A stretch of DNA of 64,000 nt from Xenoacremonium recifei. Taxonomy: Eukaryota > Ascomycota > Sordariomycetes > Hypocreales > Nectriaceae. A program made the translations under genes and the position numbers. Below are positions 49,732-60,666 of this stretch, piece after piece. The first letter of the stretch is position 1. Each line of letters starts with the position of its first letter. Under the pieces are notes generated by a model. The model ran no database searches and was not told the DNA's origin. It saw nothing but the letters and a program-made list of their open reading frames with translations. The stretch spans positions 248,001-312,000 of the forward strand of contig WOFQ01000008.1 in NCBI GenBank assembly GCA_012184525.1, read 5' to 3'.

Positions 49732-51564
49732 TTAATCCTCGTCCCAGTTCTGAATATTCGAGTCAGCTAGAGTAAACAGAGTGAAGATACTTAGGGGATG
49801 AACATACAGGGTTGGGACCTGGCGGCTTGGGACCACCGGCTTGTCGTGCTACGATGATCTGGTCGACGGACAGGACGGTGCGGGCAGCCTCAGTGGCGAG
49901 CTTGATGGCCCATTGCTTGGAGACGAGTAGGTCGAGGATGCCCTCATCAGTAGCATCCAGCATGCCAGTGTCCTCCTCGTTCTGGTCTCTTGTTAGCAAA
50001 AGTGTTTCAACCCGGATGATTCGTGGAACTTCGTACGTCAATATCAACACCGGCGCTCCAGTCCTCGCCGCTGTGGTGAGCAGCGTACAGCCTGCTGAGC
50101 ACCTCGGTGGCATCGAGACCAGCGCTCTCGGCAATGGTACGGGGCACAACCTCGAAGGCCTCGCCGTACTTCTTGATGGCGTACTGGCTCAGGCCGGGCG
50201 TCTTCTCGCCGTGGGCCTGTATCCGCTCGACCAGTTGGATCTCTGTAGCACCAGCGCCGGGAACGAGGCGGGGATCCCGGGTAATGGCCTTGACGACGTT
50301 GACACCATCATCGACGGCTCGCTCAATGTCATCCAGGTGGTTCTGGGTGGCACCGCGGAGCACGAGAGTGGCTGTCCTTGTGACCTCGTCCTCTTGTCGG
50401 AAGACGGTCACTCGGTCACCGCCAATCTCGATGGTCTCTACGATGTCGATGTTGCCCATCTCGTCGGGCATGGGGGCTCCCAGACGGGCCAGGGGAGTAG
50501 CGCCCACCACGCGGCATACTCTTCGCAGCTCGAACTTGCTGAGGATGCGGATGCAGAGGATGCCGAAGCGGTTCAGGTAGTGCATGGCGAGGTCGCCCAC
50601 CCGCTCGCCACAGACAACGACGCGCAGGCCCGAGTCGTAAAGCTCCTTGATGGATGTCTCCAGCTGGGATTCCTCTCCCTTGGTGAAGTCCATCATCTCC
50701 TTGGCGTTGTGCAGCAGGACGGTGCCCTTGGTCTCGGTCTGGCCGGCGTCGATGGGGCACGTAAACACACCGACCTTGGCGCGGCGAGCCTTCTTGACGC
50801 TTCCATCGGGCTCCTTGGGGAAGACCATGCCCTTGACGACACGGCTCTGTTCCAGGCTGCCACCCATGATCTTGACGACGCGGATATTGTCGACGTTGAA
50901 GTTGGCGGGGTTCTTGGGCAGCACGGCGAGGACGGCTTCCGCGACAAGGTTGGAGAGAAACTGCTCGTTGCCGTTTTGCTTGCTGGCAACGACGGTGCTG
51001 ATGGCTTTGCTAAGCTCCTCCTGGTCGCGGATGTCCTCGACCTTGTCAACCTCCAGCTCCTCCAGCGTCTCGAGGGCGAACTTCTGGGCCTTCTCGTAGC
51101 CGATGACAATGTCGGACGTCTTGAGACCCATGCGCAGAAGATCCTCGGCTTTCCGGAGCAGCTCACCAGCGAGCACAATGACTAGGTTGGTGGCATCGCC
51201 CATCTCGGCCTCCTGCTGCTGGCTGGCCATGACGAGGAGCTTGGCGGCGGGATGCACAACGTCGAGCTCGCGCAGGATCGTGGCGGCGTCGGAGGTCAGG
51301 ATCATCTTCGAAAGGTGGTTGATGACGACCTTGTTGCGGCCATAGGGGCCGAGAGAGGTCTGGACGGTCGACGCGATGGCCCGGCAGGCATCGATGTTGC
51401 GCAGGACGGCGCCATCTTCGGAATCGTAGCTGGAGGAGGTCTGGTATTAGCAATCGATCGAGGGGGGCACGGCGGGGTGGGAGGAAGGGGAGCTGCTGGA
51501 TTTACTTGTTGTAGCCCTGCTTGAAAAGGCCCGCGTTCGGGGCGTTGGGGATGTTGAGCGACAT
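49732..51564 (-). CDS. cct8: T-complex protein 1 subunit theta (CCT8)
   Basis: Four exons: 51564-51506, 51429-50037, 49981-49808 and 49749-49732. Introns are 76, 55 and 58 nt. The product is 547 aa, the normal length. The start MSLNIPNAPNAGLFKQGY is typical of the theta subunit. Group II chaperonin motifs include TSLGPYGRNKVVINHLSK, TSDAATILREL, EMGDATNLVIVLAGE, LVPGAGATEIQL and the C-terminal VDQIIVARQAGGPKPPGPNP. The last exon codes only for NWDED. CCT8 is one of eight subunits of the TRiC/CCT ring that folds actin, tubulin and other cytosolic proteins. The nucleotide motif reads GDATN rather than the common GDGT(T/N). Confidence 0.97.
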
Positions 51565-52482
51565 GGCGCAGGCCGCTGGCTGTCACGGGGCGGATGCGAG
51601 GGGTGGTTGTGGTGGTGAAGACAGACAAGGACAAGCGCTGCCTGAACTCCTGGATTTGATCCCGTCGCTAAAGGTAGTCGCTGCTCCATTGCAAAATCTT
51701 GGGCATGTGGCGGTGGTGGGTGGTGCTGCAGCCTTGGGGGGGCTCTGGCCAATCAGGGGCGTCGCGGCCACAGCTTTGGGGCTTGCGGCCGGGAGCCACA
51801 CCCCTGGAGCTACAGGGGATTCTCCAGTAAGTGTCAGCCTCGTTAGGGATCTGCCGGGTACCTCGCGTTTGGCCGTCTGGCGCAGGCACGCGCAGGTACC
51901 TCCAGGTTGGTGCTTCCTACAGAGTAGACGCCACGGCCAGGGCCTGTCTTCGCGTTTTCTGCATCCATCCGAGCCTCCATTCTCGTCATTCCAACAACTG
52001 CCACGGCATCGCCCTTTGCCGACTCTCATCCTCTCCGCTCCCGCGATTTGCGCCCGAGACGGCTTCAAACCAGCGCTCTCTCTGCCTCTTCACCACCACC
52101 GTTGCGCCACGCGCGCTTGCTGAGACTCCCGCGCCCAGCAGTGACAGTCCACCCTCCAGACGTAAACCCGGGTAGCGCTCATACCTGCAAACATGCCTGG
52201 TACGTCCGTCCTGTCTTCCCGTTCCATGTCTCGCCGGCCGAGAATTCACTGGAGGTCCCATCCGATCGCAAAGGCGCGGCTCGCAGCCACGTTCACCTCC
52301 CTTACATGATCACACTTGGCCGTTGCGCCGCCTCCTATCAGTTTGCTTTTTCCATCCTTCACTTCTACCCTCCCATTCCTCCTCCACTGCGACTCGCAAC
52401 CTGAACAACCTTTTCCCCATTGCATCGCCATCGCTCTCTCTTCGTCTTCCTGCTTCACGATCAACTCAACTCCATCGCCATC
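51565..52482. promoter_or_regulatory. Divergent promoter region between CCT8 and the HMG-box gene
   Basis: A 918-bp interval between two divergent starts. The right half is strongly C/T-rich on the plus strand. An ATG followed at once by a donor-like site (ATGCCTG then GTACGT, near 52193) could be an upstream start or an unused exon of the right-hand gene. Confidence 0.35.
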
Positions 52483-53478
52483 ATGCCTCAGGGCGTCAAG
52501 CGCAAAGCTCCGGATGCTGACCCTCCGCCTCCGCCGCATCGTACAGCCATTCCCTCGGCTCTCCCTCCCTCGGTCGAAGAGGCTTATCGACGCAAGTGTA
52601 TACAGCTCCGCAATCGCACGAACGAAGTCGAAGATGCCAATGATGCCGCTCGCCTCCGTCTCGCCCGCATAAAGCGACAGGTTGAAAAGCTGAGGATTGA
52701 GCGCGCATTCCTGCTCGAGCAGCTTGCCAAGCGCACGAGCACCAATGTCGAGGACTCGGATGGCAGCCCGAGCCCGCCTCCGACGGTATGTGCCGACCGG
52801 CTTTTCCTTGCTTCTGCCCTTCCACGTTGCCCATACCAGGCCGACGCGAGAACCGCATCTTTTCTCTCGCCATTTCAATATTGATACTTGTGCACTGGAT
52901 AGGACGCCACCACTTTCGCCAAATATAGTGAGTTAGATGCTAACCCCCGGAAGCCTAAGGACAAGCCGCTCCGCACGAAACGAGGCCACCGCAAGGCTGC
53001 GGCCGAGGGTGCCGACGCAAAGGCTCCGGCAGGCGCTTCCTTCAATACGGCACAGGCTCAGTCGCCCACGTCCGAGTCGTTCTCTCAAGCAGCGGACGGC
53101 CAGACAAAGGGGGCGCGAGCCAATGGTGTGTCTAAATCGGACAAGAAGCCCGCGGATGCCTTCGAGCTCTACTGCAAAGAGAACCGTGCAGCCATCAAAG
53201 ATAAGATCAAGGATGATGATGCCAATCTAGACGAGGAGTTGGCCAAGGCCTGGGAGGATCTGGCAGAGACTGAGAAGGAAGAGTACAAGACCAAGTTCGA
53301 AAGCATGTCGGCCAAGGAGGAAGAGGAGCCAAAGGAGGATTCCCCATCAGACAAGAAGAAGGAGGATGACGCCAAGCCCGAGGACGAGAAGCCCTCAGCG
53401 CAGGACGAGGATGTCGAGATGACCAACTATGACACCGAGGGCGACCATGATGCGCCGTCCGGCGATAAAGCCGAGTAA
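52483..53478 (+). CDS. HMG-box protein, probable INO80 complex subunit (Nhp10-like)
   Basis: Two exons, 52483-52785 and 52954-53478, flank a 168-nt intron (GTATGT; branch GATGCTAAC just before the acceptor GGAAG) and encode 275 aa. The N-terminal third has a basic start (MPQGVKRKAPD) and a coiled coil at about 27-88 (EEAYRRKCIQLRNRTNEVED) that resembles the INO80 subunit F/TFPT-type helical segment. A linker with PKDKPLRTKRGHRK follows. An HMG box lies at about 163-215 (DAFELYCKENRAAIKDK, KAWEDLAETEKEEYKTKF). The C-terminus is strongly acidic with Lys. HMG-box members of INO80 help bind nucleosomal DNA. The complex assignment is inferred from the coiled coil plus HMG arrangement. Confidence 0.8.
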
Positions 53479-53765
53479 TTTGAGCAGTCTTTATTTTGGG
53501 AAAATTCGGGGGAGGCGTTCGAGGTGGGCTTTGGGCACGTGGTTCGCGGTATTCAGGACTGTTGGCTTTATCTCATACACAAAACAGAAAACTTGACAAG
53601 GGGAATCAGGACATGGTACATATCAGAGCCCCTAAGCTGGCCTTTCGTACTGCTGCGAAGCCATCTATCTATTATTACGGTATCATTACAATGGAAAATC
53701 CTATCCTGCTACAAGTGATGGCAATTGAAACCGTTCCAAAAACGCTCTTGACGCCCGCCCTCGTT

Positions 53766-55492
53766 TTACTCCCCAACATACAAGTCTACTACAATATTGA
53801 TGGCAGCGACCAGGATCTCGGCCGCGATGAGAACAATGACTAAGGGGGGTGTTAGCGATTCTGTTTGGTGAAGCAGCCTGTGGCGTTGATGCGAACTTAC
53901 CAATCCACTCTAGCTTCTCCCCATAACCATGGCTCAGTTGATCCTTCAACACAGCTAGCAGATCGGCAATGACATCCAGACGCTCGGTCAGCAAGCTCAC
54001 ACGCTGGTCCATCTCTAGATAGCTTCGAACGGCCTGGTACACGGGCTCGAGCTGGGGTTCGACCCAGAAGAGCTCAGGGGTGTCGAGCACGGAGCCATTG
54101 AGGTGGATGTTGATGCGCAGGATGAACAGCTCGCCGATCTGCATGTTGATCTGGTTGCGGCTGAGGGAGATCTTGCCGGCGAGGGCGATCTGGGTTGGGA
54201 TGTCTTTGCAGGTGTCGATGGTGGAGGCGATGAGTTCTTCGAAGAGGGAGGTCTAGGGATGTTAGTGGAGGGTAATGACAAAAGGGGGAAGGAAGCAGAC
54301 ATACCTTGACGCTTTGTGCTAGAGCATGTGAGATGGCCAGCTTGGTCATGTACGCATTCTTATCTCGCAGTGTAATAAAATCGTTATAGATGCGAGCCTG
54401 ATACTCGCGCGTGTAGTAGAAGTTGAACAGCTCGACTTCAACGTCCGCCGGCGCCAGCTTCTCCATCTCGAATTTTGCAATCTCCTTGAGGAACTTGGCC
54501 TCTTGCGTAGCCGTCATGCCCCAGATGACCACTACACCGTAGTCGAACAGGAACACTTCAGGCGTATGCACTTGCGTATCGAAGTCTGGGTTGTCGTCGG
54601 CAATGACTGTCGCCTCGCTAAGGCTCGATCCGCCACCCATGAGCACCTCGCCGCTGAGATGCCCCTTCTGCCCGGCCTCGTCCTGGAAGCCATTCCGATG
54701 GTCAGTGTCTTGGCCCTCGCTGCCCTCGTGCAGGTCTATCAGGTCCTCGCGGTGCGGCACCTCGACGTCTTCGCCGCCCGTCGAGTGCCGTCGCTCATAC
54801 GTCTGCACTGGGTCTGGACGGCGCACGTTCTTGGCGTAGCTGTACGGCGTGTAGATGCACTCGTCGATCAGCTTCGGGTTCGCACCCTTCGACTTGCCGC
54901 GGCCCTTGAGGAAGCGCATCAGGCCATCCATCTCGTATCGGTTTGCCGTGCAGTAGGCCGTGACACGCGGTAGGCGATCGCGGTCTGCCTTGCCCAGGCG
55001 GGCGGCATCACGACGAGCGGTCGGATCTTTGATACGGGTGTACTGTGAGTAGACGTCGCGGCCACTCTCCTCGTCCTCGCCCTCCTCGCCGAGGTCCGGG
55101 TTGGGCAGCAGCTTCAGCTTCTCCGTCTTCTTGGTGCTGCGCTGGGGGCCGATCTTGGGGCCCGGAGCAAGGTGGGCAACGGCAGGGACGCCGGCATGGC
55201 TATTCCGGCGGCGCAGCTTGTTGTTTATGGAGGCGAGGATGGGAGGCCCGGTAACGACAGTGGTGCTGCTGCCCGCCGGGGTCGAGGTAGCTGAAGGGGT
55301 GCTGGGGGGGGGAGTATTCTCCGCGGCGCCTGTAGCGACGGCGGCTCTCGACGGCTCGGGCTCAATCGTCCGCGTCACGGGGTCGGCACTGAAGGTCACG
55401 GATCGCCGTGCCTTGGGACGGTCTTCGGTCGTCGGGAGCAGAGGCGTTGTTTCTGCCGAGGAGGCGCTGGGCAGGGTGGTGTGAGACTCCAT
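53766..55492 (-). CDS. RMD1/Sif2-family protein with DUF155
   Basis: Three exons: 55492-54305, 54252-53901 and 53839-53766. Introns are 52 and 61 nt, and the product is 537 aa. The first 150 residues are low-complexity Ser/Thr/Pro/Arg. RVTAYCTANRYEMDGLMRFL is a hallmark near the start of the conserved region. The DUF155 core follows: EVFLFDYGVVVIWGMT, FNFYYTREYQARIYNDFITL, KLAISHALAQSVK and LNGSVLDTPELFWVEPQLEP. The last exon adds one membrane helix (IVLIAAEILVAAINIVVDLY) at the extreme C-terminus. Yeast Rmd1/Rmd8 and animal RMND1 share this domain; RMND1 supports mitochondrial translation, while the fungal members are linked to meiosis and sporulation. The exact role here is unknown. It converges with the HMG-box gene 287 bp away. 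Confidence 0.88.
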
Positions 55493-56131
55493 GGCTTGCG
55501 ATGGGCTGGGCTGGGGGTCCGATGTTTAGCAATTGGACGGAGAGGAGGCGCAAGCCACATAGGCGGGATCGCCCAATCGTACAATTATAGCCCTGCGCCG
55601 GGCAAGCGAGTCTGCGAGAAGAATCGAAGAGGGTTGGGTTGGTGATAATGGATGATGGTTTGGGTTGGACGTTGGTGACGGCTGGCGCAATGGGTTAGTC
55701 TGCCCGAGCAGCTCGGGCTAATGTCTCCAGACCTGTCCAGGCTCTGGAGCTTTTTCACTACAGTGGTGCGAATGACGTTCAGGCCACTGGACTGGAGCAG
55801 CAGCTTGACCCACTGAAGGCGGCGGGGAGAGAAGCTCAAGCATCCGCTGCGACTCGACGGAGCACCAAAGGATTTAAGGATGCTCGCACCTTGAGAGGTA
55901 TATACCAGCAAATGGGTAAAGGTTTGGTGGTAGAGGGCATGTTCGTGCAATAATACAGCTGAGTTAAACTCTAGCTTTAACAAACATCAAGTTTTCTTGA
56001 CGAAAATGACATCGGCTCCTGTGCTCAAAATCAGTAGATAGTGAATACAATCACTAACAGACAGTGGCAGTCTACTGGCAGCTATGCGCGGGCTGCATAA
56101 GAAGAAACAAGGTGAATCTGATAAATCCATT
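55493..56131. other. Intergenic between the RMD1-like gene and tRNA-Val
   Basis: A 639-bp interval containing the RMD1-like promoter and the 5' flank of the tRNA. I see no gene. Confidence 0.4.
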
Positions 56132-56217
56132 GCGGATGTGGTCTAGTGGTTATGACGTCGCTCTCACACTGGGTGAACGATCAGCGAAGGTCCTGGGTTC
56201 GACCCCCAGCATCCGTA
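56132..56217 (+). tRNA. tRNA-Val(CAC) with a 13-nt intron
   Basis: The 86 nt fold into a cloverleaf. The acceptor stem GCGGATG pairs with CATCCGT (one G-T pair at the end). The D arm starts GTCTAGTGG. The anticodon stem TCGCT (56158-56162) pairs with AGCGA (56183-56187). The T arm is CTGGG-TTCGACC-CCCAG, and the discriminator base is A. The anticodon CAC lies at 56165-56167 with U33 before it. A 13-nt intron (56169-56181) sits one base after the anticodon, the canonical site. CCA is not encoded, as expected for a nuclear eukaryotic tRNA gene. Confidence 0.93.
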
Positions 56218-56221
56218 CGCA

Positions 56222-56230
56222 TTTTATTTT
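56222..56230 (+). terminator. RNA polymerase III terminator of tRNA-Val
   Basis: Two runs of four T separated by one A begin 5 bp after the tRNA, matching the Pol III stop signal. Confidence 0.8.
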
Positions 56231-56872
56231 GCCCTTTTATTCTATTTCTATCTTTTTGCCAATGATATGTATGTAGACTCTATGATGGCGAAGGAATTGT
56301 GTAATCAAGTGCGAGGGTATCCGTCACTTTGTAAACCCGCGGCTGAGAAAGATGCGTCTCAATGGGGAAATCAGCTCAGGCCATAGCATTCCCGTGACGA
56401 CATGTCTCTGTTTACATAGCTGCATAGCTTCGCTGAGACCTCAAGCTCCAGCAGTCTCGCAAACCCAGGAGAGCAGCGTGGGTCAACCCGAAAGTACTTT
56501 TTAACTCGAAACTCGCAATAAGAGCTGCTTCTTCTGGTATAACCCCTCCTGCCCGTTGTCTCCCAGTCAATGTTGAAGCATTTGAACCAGAACCAATCAG
56601 CAGTGGCGCGGATGCTGGCCAGCGGAGGACCTGAAGCTGATGAGGGGCCGGACCTCCGACCGCAACATGACGCGCCTTGCGCTGGCAGTCTTGCTTCTCT
56701 CTTCTGCATCAACAACAACATGACGATGAAGTCTGAGATCCTGCCTCAGCAGCAACTTTCTTCCATCTCCGCCCCCGTCTTCGCTTCTCTGGCATGCGCC
56801 TGCTCGTGATAGATTCTTAGCGTGCGCGCAAAAGCAGAGACGAAGAAGTCGTCCCCGACGACGACGAACACT
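56231..56872. promoter_or_regulatory. Upstream region of the HET gene
   Basis: About 640 bp between the tRNA terminator and the HET start. An in-frame stop lies just before the first ATG. No other gene is supported. Confidence 0.35.
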
Positions 56873-59197
56873 ATGCCGGACCGATTGCGAGACGACGACT
56901 TTGATTCGGATTATTCGAGCCCCGACCGGGACCGTAATCGGGATCGAGATAGAGATCGCAATCGGGACCGTGACCGTGACCGTGACCGCGACCGCGACCG
57001 GGATCATGAACGGGACCGGGAGCGGGATCGCGAACGTGACCGCGAGCGTGACCGAGATCGAGACAGAGACCGAGACCGCAATCGCGACAGAGACCGAGAA
57101 CGAGACTATGACTCCCGCGACCGAGTTCATGAGTCTCATGATCGGGTCCATGAGCCGCGGGACCGCGACAGAGACCGAGACCGGGACCGGGACTCCCGCG
57201 ATCGCAACAACTTCCGCGACAGCTTCATCCGCGACCGCGACCGCGACCGCGATCCGCCCAGCAAGCGCAACAGCATAACCGAGCGCTTCCGCAACACTTT
57301 TAGCAGCGCTCGAAACTCGAACAACAGCTTCAAGGAGCCGATAGCTGCCGCTGTCCAGCGCCGTACCTCAACCGCCGTCAACAAGGCCAGCCCTGTTCCG
57401 CGCATTCGCGAGTGGCTGGACGGCTGCAATGCCGAGCACCAGCACCACTGCGCCGTTGGGACGGACACGCCCATCACCACGTGGCACCCCGTGTGGCTGG
57501 TTGACTCCAAGGAGCGCAAGCTTGTCAAGGCCGAGGCCTCGCACCGCTATGTCGCTCTGAGCTACGTTTGCGGGACGCGGCTCAACAATCCCATTGCCAG
57601 CAACCAGCTGCTGACCTCCAACCTCGAGGCATGGCAGAAGAGCATCCCGGAGGCCGACCTGCCGCAGACATTCATGGATGCCATGTGGCTCTCCAAGAAG
57701 CTGGGGCTGCGGTACATCTGGATCGACCGACTGTGTATTGTCCAGGATGACGAGGCCGACAGAGAGAACAATATACGGCACATGGCCTTTGTCTTTGCGA
57801 ACGCCTATCTCACCATTGTCGGCGCAGCGGGGGATGCTACTACCGGACTGATTGCGCTCAACCCCCGGCGACAGACGCGGCCACCAACAAAGCCAGCAGC
57901 CCGCGATGCCCCTGATCTCATCCGCTCCTCCAAATGGGACCGGCGCGGCTGGACCCTCGTTGAGAAGGAATACTCGCGCCGCTGCGTCTACGTCTTCGAG
58001 GACTCGGTAGTATGGCAATGCCACTGCGAGACCTGGACCGGCAGCACGCCCAGCATCATGGCGAAGCTGCGGCCCAAACGGCACGAGTGCTTCAGGGAGG
58101 TCTTGCCGGCCATGTTCGCCTTCCGCCACTCGCCGTGGCCCGACCTGGACGAGTATGTGAATCTGGTCATGGATTACACCTCACGACGGATCACAATGGT
58201 TGACGACAGCCTGCGCGCCTTCTCGGGCATCACGCACGTGCTGTCGCGGTCGTATCCAGGCGGCTTCATCTACGGCATGCCGCTCATGTTCCTCGACATC
58301 GCGCTGCTGTGGCGTCCGCATGCGTCGATGCGCCGCCGCGCGGTGATGCGGCCGCCCTTCCTCCCTTCGTGGTCTTGGATGGGCTGGTGGTTCGATGAGG
58401 TGAGGGTCGATCTGAGCCTCTGGCGCGCCGCGGCCGACTATGTCGAGGAGACACGGAGCGGTCGACGCGGCCCGTTCCCGAAGGGCGACCGTCCGCTGCC
58501 CTCGTTCCGCCTCCGACCCATGGTGAGCTGGAGTCTGACGGACCGGGCGACGACACTCCCGGTACCGAACACGGGGCTACAGTTCCGGGATCTGCGAGGC
58601 CGCCGCGCCGCCGCCGCCGACCTCCCGCCCGGCTGGTCACGCATAGGATCTTTCTACCGCCATGACAGCGATTCGGCCGCGCTGTTCCGCTACCCCGTGC
58701 CCGTCGAGGATCCCCCGGAGGTTGGCGACGTCGCGGAGCCGCCGGCCGGCGAACAGGCCTTCCCGGGCCCGTACCTGAGCTTCCGCACGACCGTCGGCTT
58801 CTTCGACGTGGAATTCGCGACGACGCTGAGAGTCCGAGAGCGCGACAACCCGCCTGTGGCCGTAGGCGACATCCTCCTGCGCACTGCAAGCTCAACCCGC
58901 TGGGTCGGTGCGTTTCGCGCCCACGACGCCTGGCTGGGCGTGCAGTCGAGCAACTACGACGGCGACGAGCGGCTGGAGTTCATTGCCGTGAGCGCGGCCA
59001 CCGAGCGGCGCACGTCGCTCATCTTCACTGCCGAGCGCTTCGAGGAGCATATGGACGCTGACGAGGCGCTGGATGTGGTCAATGTGTTGTGGATAGAGCG
59101 CATCGGCGATGTGGCGTATCGTCGGGGCGTTGGGCATGTGTTGCAGAAGGTGTGGGAGAGCCAGGCGAAGGATGAGGTGCCGATTCTTCTTGGATAG
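56873..59197 (+). CDS. HET-domain protein with N-terminal Arg-Asp repeat
   Basis: A single exon of 774 aa from the first in-frame ATG (MPDRLRDDDFDSDYSS). Residues about 18-130 are an Arg-Asp/Glu repeat with occasional Asn, His and Ser. A basic Ser/Asn linker follows (ITERFRNTFSSARNSNNSF). The HET domain spans about residues 220-380 and has its three motifs: YVALSYVCG, LPQTFMDAMWLSKKLGLRYI...IDRLCIVQDD and RGWTLVEKEYSRR. The usual Trp of YVALSYVWG is Cys here, and the usual Ser of IDSLCI is Arg. The rest (about 400 residues) has no recognised domain, only a Trp-rich stretch (LPSWSWMGWWF). HET domains trigger heterokaryon-incompatibility cell death in filamentous fungi, though many family members have no shown role. 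It converges with the SDR gene. Confidence 0.9.
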   Translation: MPDRLRDDDFDSDYSSPDRDRNRDRDRDRNRDRDRDRDRDRDRDHERDRERDRERDRERDRDRDRDRDRNRDRDRERDYDSRDRVHESHDRVHEPRDRDRDRDRDRDSRDRNNFRDSFIRDRDRDRDPPSKRNSITERFRNTFSSARNSNNSFKEPIAAAVQRRTSTAVNKASPVPRIREWLDGCNAEHQHHCAVGTDTPITTWHPVWLVDSKERKLVKAEASHRYVALSYVCGTRLNNPIASNQLLTSNLEAWQKSIPEADLPQTFMDAMWLSKKLGLRYIWIDRLCIVQDDEADRENNIRHMAFVFANAYLTIVGAAGDATTGLIALNPRRQTRPPTKPAARDAPDLIRSSKWDRRGWTLVEKEYSRRCVYVFEDSVVWQCHCETWTGSTPSIMAKLRPKRHECFREVLPAMFAFRHSPWPDLDEYVNLVMDYTSRRITMVDDSLRAFSGITHVLSRSYPGGFIYGMPLMFLDIALLWRPHASMRRRAVMRPPFLPSWSWMGWWFDEVRVDLSLWRAAADYVEETRSGRRGPFPKGDRPLPSFRLRPMVSWSLTDRATTLPVPNTGLQFRDLRGRRAAAADLPPGWSRIGSFYRHDSDSAALFRYPVPVEDPPEVGDVAEPPAGEQAFPGPYLSFRTTVGFFDVEFATTLRVRERDNPPVAVGDILLRTASSTRWVGAFRAHDAWLGVQSSNYDGDERLEFIAVSAATERRTSLIFTAERFEEHMDADEALDVVNVLWIERIGDVAYRRGVGHVLQKVWESQAKDEVPILLG
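56926..57258 (+). repeat. Degenerate CGN-GAY hexanucleotide array coding for Arg-Asp
   Basis: About 330 bp of imperfect six-base units (CGN GAC/GAG) in frame inside the HET gene. Third positions vary between C, G, A and T, so the repeat is old or under protein-level selection rather than a fresh expansion. Confidence 0.85.
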
Positions 59198-59614
59198 GAT
59201 ATGGAAGCGACCTTAACATTCTGAGAGCGATATTTTCGATACATAAGGGGGACATATATGCATGAGTTCGTTCAGGGGGCGGAAAAAAGGGGGCGGACCG
59301 ACTATTAGTTTGCTTAGCGAGGTGTTTGTTTGGCTTCTTATTTGGCTTGACGAGGCGTTTGGAGTAGAGAGTCTCTTGTGGTTGGCAGGTGTGATGAACT
59401 ATAAGCTGATTATAGACTTCAGTTTCTGGGAGGTCATCTCGGCGGTTGATCTATGGGTGGATATCTGCGCCAGCAACTACGGAAGTTTGATACCGAGACT
59501 TAGTCTGAATATAAATCTTCAATTCTTCACTTTTGCAGTATTATAGACCTGAGGAAACTACATTGGGATTTGCATAAAACAACAAACCAGCCCCCCTAAA
59601 CTATTCCATCCAGT
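59198..59614. other. Convergent 3' flank between the HET and SDR genes
   Basis: A 417-bp spacer with 3' UTR character. A 94-codon open frame at 59262 has no recognisable product. Confidence 0.4.
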
Positions 59615-60666
59615 TCAACCGTTCACCACGACACCACCGTTGCAATGAATTGTTTGTCCACTGACACAAGAACTATCAGTGGAGGCTAGAAAGACGACAC
59701 ACGTCGCAATTTCTGACGGCTGCGCGGGTCGACCCATAGGACTGGTGAAATCCTTCTGTGCTTTTTCGTTCATCGTCGCCGGAATCAAAGGTGTCCAGAC
59801 TAGATATTGCATCAGCTCATTACGCACCTGGAACAACCCAATCTAGAATGCTTACCTGGTCCTGGTGCTACAGCGTTGACGCGGATGCCTTTCCCAACAT
59901 ACTGATTGCTGAGCCCCCGGGTAAAGGAAACGATGGCGCCCTTCGTCGAAGTATAGTCCAGCAGGTCGGGCCGCCCTATGTAGGCATTGATAGACGCATT
60001 GTTGATGATGGCGCCTCCGGACTTCATGTGCTCCAGTGCATATTTGGCGCAGTAAAAGTAGGAGTGGATGTTGACGTTGAAAGTGTGCACCCATTGGTCT
60101 TCAGGAAGATCTTTGATATCCTCGACCATCATTTGATCTGGTAACGAATTAGTGACTTGGCACCTCACTCCCTAGTTCAAGGGGCTTACAAGCTGCATTG
60201 TTGAAGAGGATGTCAATGGCACCCATCTTCTCCATCGCAAAGTCGATCACTTTTCGACAGTTTTCTCGTTTCGACAAGTCGAGCGCAATGAGATAGCATT
60301 TGCCTCCCTCCTCTTCTATTTGTTTCTTAGTCTCTTGAGCATCTTTTTCTTCTTCCGGCAAGTATGCGATGGTCATGTCTGCGCCCTCTCGGGCAAATAA
60401 GAGTGCGCTGGCTGCACCAATTCCACTGTCTCCTCCAGTAATAATGGCTTTCTTGCCTTCGAGCTTCCCCGATGGCTTGTAAGTCCTCAGGCCACCTCCA
60501 GCTTCTGGCAATTTTCCGTGTTCAGGCTTTGGATGAGGCATGTCATGCCCTTTACCAGGGAATCCCTGCTTGGTAATGGGAATATCTTGCGCCAAGATAT
60601 GTTAAAATTCAAGGTTCAGTATATCGAAAGTCATCAGCACCTACCTTTATTGAATTCTGACGCCAT
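59615..60666 (-). CDS. Short-chain dehydrogenase/reductase, stress-type (YghA/YdaD-like)
   Basis: Four exons: 60666-60645, 60585-60190, 60137-59856 and 59799-59615. Introns are 59, 52 and 56 nt, and the product is 294 aa. The first exon codes only MASEFNK plus one base. Classical SDR motifs are the cofactor loop TGGDSGIG (57-64), NNAA before the second intron, the catalytic residues Ser188, Tyr201 and Lys205 (YTSTK), and VAPGPVWTPL. The leader with KQGFPGKGHDMPHPKPEHG is typical of the long-chain YghA/YdaD branch of general-stress oxidoreductases. The substrate is unknown. CCCCT (STRE-like) sequences lie upstream at 60752-60756 and 60962-60966; a stress link is inferred only. Confidence 0.92.

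Noticed and set aside
49812..51185. Plus-strand 457-codon frame opposite CCT8
   Set aside because: Antisense shadow; the CCT8 motifs on the minus strand are unambiguous.
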